Assembly (NCBI RefSeq): GCF_000151315.2
Contig: NW_011887300.1
Span: forward strand, 455,368-519,367
DNA from: Capsaspora owczarzaki ATCC 30864
Taxonomy: Eukaryota; Opisthokonta; Filasterea
DNA: 64,000 nt
Reading direction: 5' to 3'
The notes under the pieces were generated by a model. The model searched no databases. It saw only the letters and a program-made list of their open reading frames with translations, and was not told where the DNA came from. Every line of letters starts with the position of its first letter. Position 1 is the stretch's first letter. The translations under genes were made by a program, and so were the position numbers. Positions 35,101 to 44,699 of the stretch are shown piece after piece.

Positions 35101-35344
35101 CTTGCTCGGTCGCATGGATTGGGGGGTCTGGCTGGTCGAGTCTTGCGCGTTTCGACGGAGCTGATTTGCTTGCCTCGGTCTCAGTCACCGCTCGTTTTCT
35201 CCAGTCAGAATCTCGGCGGTTGATCGCTCTGCCATCGCTTGGTGGTGAGCTGGTTGTACAAGAGTCAGGCGAGCTTAGGGTAAGAGCGACGTGCTCGTAA
35301 GTTGGAGGCCTGGTGAAGAGTCTAATGTGAAATCCATTGTGCAT
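32198..35344 (-). CDS. SHLD2: Shieldin complex subunit 2-like OB-fold protein (crossed by assembly gap)
   Basis: Exons 34765-35344 and 32198-34683 join in phase 1 through an 81 bp GT-AG intron, giving about 1,021 aa including an unknown stretch at the N run. The N-terminus (FHIRLFTRPPTYEHVALT) resembles the short REV7/SHLD3-binding start of SHLD2. A long disordered Ser/Pro-rich part follows, then the OB-fold region: VSIVLGDHTRDYFRVTIW...VGDLIHIS (about 518-560), LRDGQVLNFRGLLLA (about 658) with VALSLSDRADCATMVCVWG and LTLHTSPLSRLLLF, and a third block VLVRNALITFILPL. A zinc ribbon, YRGCEACG...CTNCC, lies near 872-892. This motif order is that of vertebrate SHLD2 (FAM35A), whose OB folds bind single-stranded DNA and block end resection. 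RADX or MEIOB-type proteins are alternatives but lack this zinc ribbon position. Confidence 0.78.
34088..34187. other. Assembly gap (100 N)
   Basis: Exactly 100 unknown bases, the usual placeholder size. The true length is unknown. It lies in the low-complexity N-terminal half of the SHLD2-like gene, and the reading frame happens to be kept across it. Confidence 0.99.
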
Positions 35345-36227
35345 TTGCCGCTGGATTGGATACCAACAAACCAGACTGATGTGGGAGGATACGGAATATC
35401 ATAGAATTGCAATGAATTGAAGGTCAACGTGGTCCGGTTCAATCACAAAATAGCTTTCGTCGATCGCAGTCGCTTGCTTCAACTGATTGCGCTCGGCTCT
35501 GCTTCACAACCGACCCAGTCCACTCGGGTGCTCAAGAGTAAATCGCTCTAAATCTTGTGGCCGACTGCATGATGAAATGTTATGATCAAAGATCGTTCCA
35601 CGAAGATACGAGTAATGGGTTGATGTTGAGAATGACGTTAGGGAAACTAGAGACTTCACTTATACAAAGCGACGAGTGAACACACTCCAAATACAGATAC
35701 ACATCAATCCATAACATGAAAACAGAATCACTCTTGCTCTGGAGAAGATTGGCGCGTGTGACAAGCAGTCCAAGTTGTCGCGCAGAAGACAAAAAATGGG
35801 CAATTCCCACTTCTTCGCTCCTCGCCAACAGTCAGTACATGCATTCTCCATCTATCAGATACATGCATTTTGAGTTGACAGGGGTTTCGAGAAGACGGTG
35901 GAACGAGAGTGGCTGGACAAGCACGACAAGCAAGCTCTCGACCATTTTCATGCCCTAATTCTGCCATGGATTATTGATTAATCGGTGTTCTACTACCATT
36001 CAATGATAGACTCCATTGATAACAGTCCCTCAGGGATCAGCGCGCAACACTCCACTCAAACCAAGAAAACGACACCATTGAAATGTTCTCACAGCGTTCA
36101 TTCCTCTTTTCAAATTTTTTTTCGTTCTTGTTCCTTATTCGTCATATCTCGAGCCTCTGTCACTTTCACTCCCTCACTTCCCTCCCTCACTCACTCACTC
36201 ACTCTCCCCTATCAACACCACACGACA
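35345..36227. other. Divergent intergenic region
   Basis: This region lies between the starts of the SHLD2-like gene (minus) and the next plus-strand gene, so it should hold both promoters. The right end is strongly CT-rich (CACT repeats near 36150-36215), likely the 5' UTR of the gene at 36228. No coding region is supported. Confidence 0.55.
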
Positions 36228-37244
36228 ATGCTTCGCCTGAAAGCACTGCTGCAGCGCATCCTGCCATCCGCAGTCCCATCTTCATCCGCGTCGGCACTCC
36301 GCAGTTCGCCAACTCTGCCGGCACCGCCCACCTATGTTCGCACTGCGCCTGCGTCCTCGTATCCTGCTGCCGCCGCTGCGCAGCCACACAAGCACCCGCG
36401 CGTCCACTTCCCATCGCTCCTCGCTGCGGCGTTGGAGCCAATCCCGCATCGCGTCCGCCCCGTCGTTGTTATGACGAGTCGCACGGCGAGCTGGCCACTC
36501 CATCAACGCTTCCTCCACAGTCTCCCTGCGAGCGCCCTGGCCGCCGAGCCCGCGACCACTTCTTCAAGCTCGTCCCTGCCCAAGGACGCCATTCTGCCGC
36601 AGGCGATCAGCCAGACCTCTGACAAGGGCGCTTCGGGTACCTGCGCCGCCGCCGCCCTCGACCACGCCCAGGCGTCATCATCATCGACGTCCAACGCTGC
36701 CGCGCGTTCATCGTCGTCGTCGTCAGCGTCCTCGGACAATGCGACGCTGCCCGTGGATATGCACGTGACGGCCGCGCCAACGAGCTCGGAAGAAGTCGAC
36801 GAACGCACAGTCGTCGCGACGGTCGCGATGCGTCTCGAAGAGGGAATTGACGGCGAGGCGAGCTTCACGCGCGATTCGCACGGACACCTCACCATGCGCC
36901 CCAGCGATCCACTCGCGCCGTGGGAGCGTGAAAAGCTTGTCGGGAAAAGCACGACTACCTCGCCCGATGAAGCGATCGCCATCCACGAAGCGCACGAGCA
37001 CGAGACCTTCCTCTCTGAGAGCGAGCCCGAGCCGGCAACTGCCTCGAGCGGCTCCAGCGTTCAACATGGTCTTCACCCGTTGGAAGGGTTCCAGGCCAAC
37101 CGCGCGCCGTCCGTTGAAGAAACCGAGTCTCAGACTCTTGCAAACGAGGGAAACCGTGCCATGTCTGCGGAAGAGGTCCTCGAGCAGGACGGCGCGCCGA
37201 CCGGCGTTCGCTCCGACCACAAGGTTCCTACTCTTGGTCTTTGA
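36228..37244 (+). CDS. Unrecognised Ser/Ala-rich protein, possibly mitochondrial
   Basis: 338 aa from ATG 36228 to TGA. The frame is open further upstream to 35985, but that part translates a CT-rich leader. The first 20 residues (MLRLKALLQRILPSAVPSS) are hydrophobic/basic without acidic residues, as in a mitochondrial presequence. The first half is Ala/Ser/Pro-rich, with a run of Ser around residues 155-180. The acidic second half has a more conserved-looking segment, GHLTMRPSDPLAPWEREKL, followed by His/Glu-rich EAIAIHEAHEHE. No transmembrane segment or known domain is seen. Single exon. Its 3' end converges on the aminopeptidase gene. Confidence 0.65.
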   Translation: MLRLKALLQRILPSAVPSSSASALRSSPTLPAPPTYVRTAPASSYPAAAAAQPHKHPRVHFPSLLAAALEPIPHRVRPVVVMTSRTASWPLHQRFLHSLPASALAAEPATTSSSSSLPKDAILPQAISQTSDKGASGTCAAAALDHAQASSSSTSNAAARSSSSSSASSDNATLPVDMHVTAAPTSSEEVDERTVVATVAMRLEEGIDGEASFTRDSHGHLTMRPSDPLAPWEREKLVGKSTTTSPDEAIAIHEAHEHETFLSESEPEPATASSGSSVQHGLHPLEGFQANRAPSVEETESQTLANEGNRAMSAEEVLEQDGAPTGVRSDHKVPTLGL

Positions 37245-37624
37245 ATAATCCAGGGACCCACAAAAAGCAAACTTTGCAACAAACAAAAAACAGCTAGACA
37301 AACTGCTTGCAATGTAGCGTACACAAGGCACTGTACAACCAAAAAAAATGTGAGCTCTGAACAAGAGTGTGAATATGTGGTTTTTGTCCGGTCGCTGAAA
37401 GACTGCAACAAGAAAAGCAAAACAAAAAATATGAAAACTCGGACAATATGACTTGTCGTGAGATGTACAGCTGGATCTTTTTTTTCTGTGAGAAAATCAT
37501 GCGCGTCAATAAGGGGGGAGAGAGATGGGCATTCGCTTTGTTTTGATGCTTGTGTTGATGTTGATGTAAACATTGAATGAAAAGCATTTTGCCCACAACA
37601 TAGCCAGCAACCAATCGCTCGCAT
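37245..37624. other. Convergent intergenic spacer
   Basis: This spacer lies between the 3' ends of the plus-strand unknown gene and the minus-strand aminopeptidase. It is A-rich and presumably holds 3' UTRs. No gene is seen. Confidence 0.55.
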
Positions 37625-39771
37625 TCACTGCGCACAAACACGTTCGATATCATCCACAAGTTTGGGAATCATTGCAGTCAAGACTTGAGCTGGCAAACCG
37701 GATCGGAAGAGAATGTTGTCCTCGACACGGATGCCAATGCCGCGTGCTCTGTAGAGGCAGATGAAGGGAGGTTTTGGATGTCAGGCACACAATCAAGCTC
37801 TGGGCATGGGTGGGACTGGTGAAGACTTACTCTGGCACAAAATGCTCGCCAAACTCGTCAATGTACAACCCAGGCTCGATCGTAAAGACCATGCCGTCGA
37901 CGAACGTCTCAAACTGGCGGATTTCAGAAGTGTCGTGCGTGTCCATTCCAAGAAAGTGGCCAATGCTGTGTGGAAAGAGCTGGCTTGCAAGCTAAAATGC
38001 GAACAGAATGAGAACCGAGTCAAACACTTTCCCCCGCCCCCGAAACAAAGGAATCATCCTCGTTACAGGAATCAGCTGCTCGCGAGTAGAGTAAAGGTGG
38101 CGAAATTGAGGTTGGATGATCAGTGGAACAAGCTTTTCAAGCTCTTGAATCGTAAAGTTTCGGGCATGTCGCGAGAGATCGGCAGCCCGGAGGCCAGCAT
38201 TTCGTCCCAAATCGCAAACCTGATGCAGAAAAGGCGGAAACAATGAGTGATCAATATGATCAGGATGTTGCACGCGGCGCGAGACCCTTGAGCGTACCTC
38301 GATGCATTTCTGATTCACCGAAAGCACTGCTTCGTAGACGGCTCGCTGGATGGCGTTAAACTTGCCAGAAACTGGCCACGTCCGCGATACATCCGAGCAG
38401 TATCCAAAGTACTCGCTGCCAAAATCGACCAATACCAACTCGTTCGCACTAAAACGGAACAAACCCGCCGCACAACAGACGTCAGAATACTGTAAGCAAG
38501 ACAAAAGTTCAAAGAGCCCCCCCCCCCTACCGTAATAGTTGATCCTTTTGCACGTAATGAAGGATGGTGGCACGAGCACCACCAGCGACGACTGGTGGGA
38601 AGGACAGGTGGAAGGCTCCTCGTGAGATTGTCGCTGCTTGCATTGCAGCAAACACTTGGTACTCTGCCACCCCTGGGCGAGTCGCTTGCATTCCCTTGAG
38701 AGTTCAAAGCGAAGAAAGCGGTGAGTATTGAGCACAGAAAAAAAACTGACTTCACAAAACGCCGCTCGACCGACATCATCTTACAGCAATAAAGGAATGG
38801 TAGGCGATCTCGGCTGCCTTGCGCATCAACACGAGCTCAGCGGGAGACTTGACAGCGCGCTGAGCATGCAAGAAGGGTTGCAGAGGGACTTGACGATGCT
38901 CGGGAAAGGACTTGATTGCCGAATCAAACACGCTCGCCACTGGCTGTGGGGAGCTGGCCGAGTCCGACGAGGGCGCAATGACGTGTGTGCATTGGCCCAG
39001 TGCTATTCGCAGATGCATTGCAAACTCGCTGTTTTGAAACGACCGGTCTGCTCGAAAGTGCGCCTTGGCCCATTCGAGACCCGCACGAGGCCCGTCCCAC
39101 AGCCGCGAGACGCGATCGGTTGGATTGACAAACAGGGTCATGGTATGCTCGCCTCTAAGGTTTGCCACGGCAGCCCGGAACGTGCTCGCTGGCAGTGATG
39201 GCGGGGGCGGGAGTTGCGGCAATGGCGGGAAATCTCCTTGTTTGACAAGTGAAACGCCAAGAATACTCGCGACCATCTGCGACGCGGCCGACGGAGCTTG
39301 CTTCAGTGCACTCGATAAATGTGCTTGTTGTTGCTGAGTTGATGATTCAGTGCTTGGATGGTTATTCTTGAGCTCGCTGGTCGGCGCTTGGAGCATGAGG
39401 ACGGCGTCGGGCTCGTTCAGCCCAGTCAAGTACAGCATGTCTGCGTTCTGGTGGAACGGGTACGGGATGTCGTTCGCCATCAAGTGCTTGGTGCTTCCAA
39501 ACACGAGTACAAGGCTCCCGAGTGGCAGCCGGCGCATCAGAGCGCGGCGTCGCTCGGCGTACTCGTCCGCGGGAATCCCAGGCGTGAGCTCGCCGTGCTT
39601 CATCAGGTGCGGGTGCCTGCCCGGCGACGGCTGCGGCAGCTCGGGATGAGTGTCTGCAGCGAGTCCGTGGCTGGATCTGCGCGAGTGGTGGTCGTGGTGG
39701 TGGTGGATTGGAAGCACCCTCAGTCGCGTGGCGATCGAGAATGAGCCGCGCAACATCAAGTGCAGCACCAT
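37625..39771 (-). CDS. XPNPEP3: Xaa-Pro aminopeptidase 3-type metallopeptidase (M24B, mitochondrial)
   Basis: Six exons: 38785-39771, 38531-38694, 38298-38448, 38067-38219, 37831-37991 and 37625-37748. Introns are 75-90 bp and the total is 579 aa. The first ATG in frame is 39771. The N-terminus (MLRGSFSIATRLRVL, then a His-rich stretch) suggests a mitochondrial presequence. The AMP_N domain follows with TPGIPADEYAERRRAL, LVFGSTKHLMANDI and YPFHQNADMLYLTGLNEPDA. The catalytic domain supplies all five metal ligands: D in LVLVDFGSEY, D in CSDVSRTWP, H in PHSIGHFLGMD, E in FTIEPGLYI and E in GIRVEDN. XPNPEP3/Icp55 enzymes trim N-terminal residues from imported mitochondrial proteins. Exon 4 (51 codons) is the most divergent part but stays in phase. 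Confidence 0.94.
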
Positions 39772-40073
39772 TATTGAGGTTTGTGAGAATTTAGTGGAGG
39801 ACTGAGACGTGGTCAAATATGACGTTGAGATTCACTCTAGACAAATGGATGGTGAAAAGTCGCAGATCGAGCTGGAAACTGCTGGAAGTTGTCTTGGTTT
39901 CGACACTACAACCAGACATGTTCATCAAAGCCTCGTAGACGCGCTCTCAGCAGTGTGTGGTTTTCATCGAGCGACGTCGCTTGATGTGACAAAACAACAA
40001 TGCAGAAATCATCCCTAGGGTCGTGGTAAAAGTTGTATTCAACCAAAAAAAAATTGTGTGTGTTGTGTGAGAT
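39772..40073. other. Intergenic spacer
   Basis: Upstream of the aminopeptidase and downstream of the CS-Sel1 gene, both on the minus strand. No gene or striking motif is seen. Confidence 0.5.
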
Positions 40074-41959
40074 TCACGACCGCCGCATGACAAAGACAGC
40101 GGCGGCAGCTGCAGCAAGCACTGAAACACCAGCTGCAACATCAATAAACCAACTGGGCGAAGCTGCGCTAGTGTCCGAAGCGGGAGTGGCGGTGCCGTCA
40201 GCAATCATGCCGGGAGCTGGCGTTCCTGGTCGGCGAGGGGTGCCTGCTCGCGGTGTGCCCGGTGAGCTGCTGCTGGCTGATGCACCTGTCAAGCGCGAGA
40301 CCGTCGCATGAGGAGCCGAGCCTGACGCGGCTTTTCTCCGTGCGCCGGCGCCCGTCGGTGTGGAAGTTCCCGCAGAAGCAGCAGGCGATCCTGCCATGCG
40401 AGTGGGCGTGATCACCATCGCAGGGGGTCCGGCTTTCATGGTCTGAGCAGCTCTGGCAATCGCCTCAAAGTCAATACTGCGACGCATCGGATCCAACTCG
40501 TCCACGCCGTCTTCGTCGTCCTCCTCGTTATCCAGACTGTCGAGCTCGGGGATGTTGGTCAGTTTGGGATCGAGTGCTTGCGCAGCTGTGAAATGCTCGC
40601 GCGCTCGGACCAAATCCTGAGGGACGCCCTTGCCGTAATAGTGCAAGACGCCGAGGTTGTAGTGCGCGGCAGCAGAGTCCATCGAGGCAGCCAGCTCCCA
40701 CCATTTGGAGGCTTCGGGAATGTTTGGTGAGTGAGTGTCGTCGCCTGTATGCAGCAGCACGCCCAAATGGAAGGCTGACGACTCGGTGCAACTGTGCTCG
40801 TGATTGGCGGCCTGCGTGTACAACGCCAGCGCTTGCTCGTACGATCGTCCGACACCCTCTCCGCGCTCATACGCTCGCGCAAGCATAAACTGCGCTTCGC
40901 CGCTCCCGGCCTCGGCGGCTTGCATGTAGTACCAGGCCGATTCGGCCACATCGCGGTCGACGGGGCAGTTGTTTTCGCGCCCGAGCTGAAACCATGCGCC
41001 CAGCTTGAGTTGCGCTGGAATGTTTCCTTTCGCGGCGGCCTTTGTGAGCAGACTCAGTGTGGCGTAAATGTCCGACGCCTCCGTGAGGCCTGCAGCCAGA
41101 TACAAACTCTGGCCGTCCATTTCTGCGTTCGGACCGTCGCGCACGATCGCAGCAGGCCATACCTCCGGGTCGACCTTCTGTAGATGGATTTCGACCGCGC
41201 TCTCCGTGGCGCTGATCTTTTCAAACGTCCACGAGCCGTCTGGTTCGACGTTGGAAGGGTAGGCGCCCTAGCAAACCAAAAATGAGAAGAAGTCAGTCAG
41301 CTCTAACGCGTTCATAGTGGCAAAGCTCAGCAATAGCGAGGATGGTGCCTCGAACTCTACTCCATCTCCACATAATCAGCATCATAAATGCTCGCGATCT
41401 CAGACGGTTCCAAGCGCTCAGATCCGATCGCTTTTGGTATGGAACTTGGCCGAATTGACCCAATCCCGATGCCCCCCTTCATCTCCGGCTGTCGTGCGTA
41501 GAGTTTAGCATTTGAACCTCTCTTACCGAGATGGTTGGCGGATGGCCTTTGATGCCAGCGACGATCGAGTGTGGCAACAGTTTGACAGCAACGTCCTTTA
41601 CGCTGAACACGGCTGGGAACGAGAGCACGATCGTCACCTCCTCCTGAAGCAAGTCAGTAGCAACGCCGCAGTCCAGTTAGCAATCAATGTTAGCGAGAGA
41701 GAGAGAGAGTGAGAGTGAGAGAGTGATGGGGCTCAACAGAGCGTGAGTGTCGTCGAGGCTGTCGTCCCTTCAGCAACAGAAGCGACGAGCACGCAATGGG
41801 GGAAGCTCAAGTGGTGCTCCACTCGTCACCATTGAGATCGGGTGGGATGGAAGGATGAGAGAAGGGTCGTACGTCAGTCTGGGTCCAAGAGTAGCTGCCG
41901 ACGGGACGCGTAGCTCCACTGCTGCTGCTGGTGCTGGACGACTTGGTGCCACTCGCCAT
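40074..41959 (-). CDS. CS (p23/NudC-type) domain fused to Sel1 repeats with a C-terminal membrane anchor
   Basis: Exons 41873-41959, 41527-41643 and 40074-41267 are all phase 0, with introns of 229 and 259 bp, giving 465 aa. The CS domain is built from all three exons: GSYSWTQTD, then EEVTIVLSFP...VAGIKGHPPTIS, then GSWTFEKISATESAVEIHLQK and VWPAAI. This is the NudC/p23 fold that binds Hsp90 or client proteins. About four Sel1-like repeats follow (AQLKLGAWFQLG, AQFMLARAYERGEGV, AFHLGVLLHTG, AHYNLGVLHYYGKGV). Then come an acidic linker, a Ser/Pro/Gly-rich stretch and a final hydrophobic helix (FIDVAAGVSVLAAAAAAVFVM) before RRS. The end predicts a tail-anchored protein with the CS-Sel1 part in the cytosol, perhaps on ER or mitochondria. 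The role is inferred as a chaperone adaptor. Confidence 0.9.
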
Positions 41960-42286
41960 GAAATGAATGAAAAAATGAAGAATAAACAGTACTAAATCAA
42001 AAGGAGATGGGAAACAAAAGGGGGAAAGAGTGAAATATCGGGAAAGAAACTTAGAAAAAGCGAGCAAAGCGTTTCTGTCAATGTTGGCTCGATAGTGCGC
42101 TGTGTAGATCAAGAAGTCAAGACATGGGCATCCAATGACGTTTTATAATGACAAAGTTGAACAGCACAGAAACGACCAAAATGGTCAGAGATCAGTCTAT
42201 TCTCAGATCCGTCCCGTTTCCATTCCAAAGCCTCGCGGCGTCGCCTCCCAGGTTCCGAATTACAAACATACCACCCTAAGAATAGA
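41960..42286. other. Divergent promoter region
   Basis: This region lies between the starts of the CS-Sel1 gene (minus) and the LRR gene (plus). No gene is seen. Purine-rich near 41998-42062. Confidence 0.5.
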
Positions 42287-44008
42287 ATGGAGCCTTCTTG
42301 CATGCTTTCTGTCTCTGACACTCCGCTCGTCGACGGTCAAGTCGGTCCGGTCGTTGACGTCAGAAATGACGCTCCGTTGAAGCAGCGTTTGACGCTCCAG
42401 CAGCTGCTCGACACGCGCCTCGACACCCTCGCAGCGGAATTCCAAGTAGATACCACCGTGTACAGGAAACAGGTTTGACAATAGCTCGACTTGTTGCTGT
42501 GATCTTTGTGTGCGTTCAGCCAAAAACCCGAAAAAAACAACGCTGAATGCTGTTTTTGGTGCGCAAATCTTGCTCAGATCTCAACCGTTGGTGGCATTGT
42601 GGGATTGACATATGCACCCACTTTCAACGCAATCACGAAGCACTTGGCCCGAGCGGTGGACGAACTCGACTGGAGCGCTGTGAACGAAGGTAAAGATGCG
42701 TGAAACAAAATCCAACAAAGCTATAAATATCTGGCAGACTTCCATTCTGAGCCGGTTCAAAACCTCAATTGATCTCGTTCTCTCGCGGACGAAGCATCCC
42801 TTGAATCTCATCATCTGGGACCATTTTTCAAACTTGTGGAATTTTCGTTGCTTGTTTTTGGTCATGGCAGACGGCGAAATTCAGAACAGCGGGTGGAAAT
42901 TGTGTCCGCGAGCGCACAAGCAGCTTCCAAGCTGCATTTTCGACATGGTGCATCTACACACACTCAATCTTGCGGGTGTCACATTGGAGACATTGCCGAG
43001 CTCGGTAAGCCGAGTTTGTGAGCGTGGAACGAACTGATCGACCATTTGATGCGATTCTCACTCCTCGTCGCCCTCGTGCTGCGAAACTACGCCAGATTGG
43101 AGCCATGGCGCAGCTCAAAGTACTAAATTTGACCATGTGTGGGCTGAGCTCCCTCCCTCGAGAAATCGGCCAGCTTGGGCAGTTGGAACAATTGCACGTC
43201 GGTTCCAATCACCTCAAGGAGCTTCCGTGGACAATTGTAGCCTGCACGCAGCTGCAGGAACTAAGTCTCAATGACAACTGGTTTGCGGCCATTCCTGGCG
43301 TGGTCTTGCTCTTGCCCAAGCTCCAACGGCTACGACGGCTTGGAAACTATTCTTGGCATGGAAGTTCCGTTCCGATGCAGAGCAACGGTAAAGTTTTCGC
43401 TTACACGGGGTCTGGACTGCGAAAGCATGGTGAAAACAGACGCAGTGCTCATGCGTGGTGATGGGTGTTCAGAAACGGCCAATCTCGCAGCAGCACCGCC
43501 AACGCTACTTGATCTGGCCGGGCAAGTTGCTCTCCGATTCTGCCACTCGCCCCAAGACTACGAGTTTCTTGCAACAATGCCTTGCCTTCGTGATGACCTC
43601 GATCGAATCATGCAAGATACGAGCATTTGCATCATTTGCAGCAAGCACTTTTCGCAACAGCGCAGCAGTATGTTGTTGTTGTGCAAAGGTTGGCGAGGTC
43701 GTTTCAACGCGAAATCCTGACTCGTTCCTTTGTTATGCTTGACAGAGTGGTACTTGACTCGCGCCATCTTTGAACACTTTCTCGGCAATCGGATGGTGCA
43801 ATTCTCCATCTGGGCGTGCTCCGATAGATGCCATGCAGCCACGCACGCGCGCATCGCTCAGCTCCAGGCGGCGGACTGCTGTGGTGAGCTCAGTCCCGAC
43901 GCATCCACCGAAGACTCAAACAACCCGATCTCTGGGTCCTTTGTCAAACCGCCGACCTACACGGCTACGATCAAGCGTCGTTTCCGAGCATTGTTCTGTT
44001 TGTCGTAG
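42287..44008 (+). CDS. Leucine-rich repeat protein (LRRC58/LRRC28-like)
   Basis: Six exons: 42287-42472, 42578-42689, 42871-43004, 43096-43387, 43473-43667 and 43746-44008. Introns are 78-181 bp and phases match at every junction, giving 393 aa. Residues 1-100 are helical and unrecognised. From about residue 110 there are four to five LRRs of the LxxLxLxxNxLxxLP type (LHTLNLAGVTLETLPSS, LKVLNLTMCGLSSLP, LEQLHVGSNHLKELP, LQELSLNDNWFAAIP). The C-terminal part has LRFCHS and a cysteine pair, CIICSKHF, followed by WACSDRCH. Several animal LRRC proteins such as LRRC58 have a similar Cys-containing tail, so the assignment rests on architecture. Probably cytoplasmic, with partner unknown. Confidence 0.85.
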
Positions 44009-44699
44009 GGTCCTGCGACTGCATTGATTGATTGATTGATTGACAGGGTCTCTTGTTGAACGCAGTCCTCGTATCTTCGTAGAACAATCTCTGATCATAA
44101 GAATTTCCAATTTCAATCGTTTCCATCTCAATCTCAAACCCTCACTCGGACTCTGAGCTTTTCTCAGTCTTTTTTTGTTCGTTTACTTTTTCTCTTTTTC
44201 CCCTTTTCAATGTTGGCTGCTGGATGCCTCCGTCGCACGGTAACACCCCCCCCCACCACCACCACCACCACCAAAATTCCCTCTTTGTTATCACTCAACT
44301 CAACTCTCGGCGGCTTCATTCATCGCGATCCCACTGCGGCTGATCATGGAGCTCTTCGTCTCCTCTTGTCTTGGCAGTGTGTTCTCTGGCCCTCTCTCAC
44401 TCAAAAGCTCACTCATTCACTCGCTTCCACCAAACTCATCTGCAAAACCTGAGCTTGTAAACTCACTCTACTGTATCTCGGGGGGATCTGAATCTCGCTG
44501 TTGGTAGAGCGCTGCGGTCGCTGGGCGATCACGACTGCCGCTGCCACATGGCGCCAGTCAGCAACCACGCGTCGCCCTGCCGCGCTCGCTCTCAACACTG
44601 TGCGTTGCGACACAGCAAGGTAGCCGCCATCGTCATTCCCATCGTCTTCATCAGGATGGTGTCGCGAGCGCAGGCGCAGGCCGAATCGCCGCCGCTGCA
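44009..44699. other. Intergenic region upstream of the repeat protein gene
   Basis: Holds the 3' UTR of the LRR gene, a short (TTGA)n run near 44026-44041 and a CT-rich stretch. The right part has open frames rich in Ser/Cys/Arg that look like leader sequence. No upstream exon with a convincing start was found. Confidence 0.45.
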
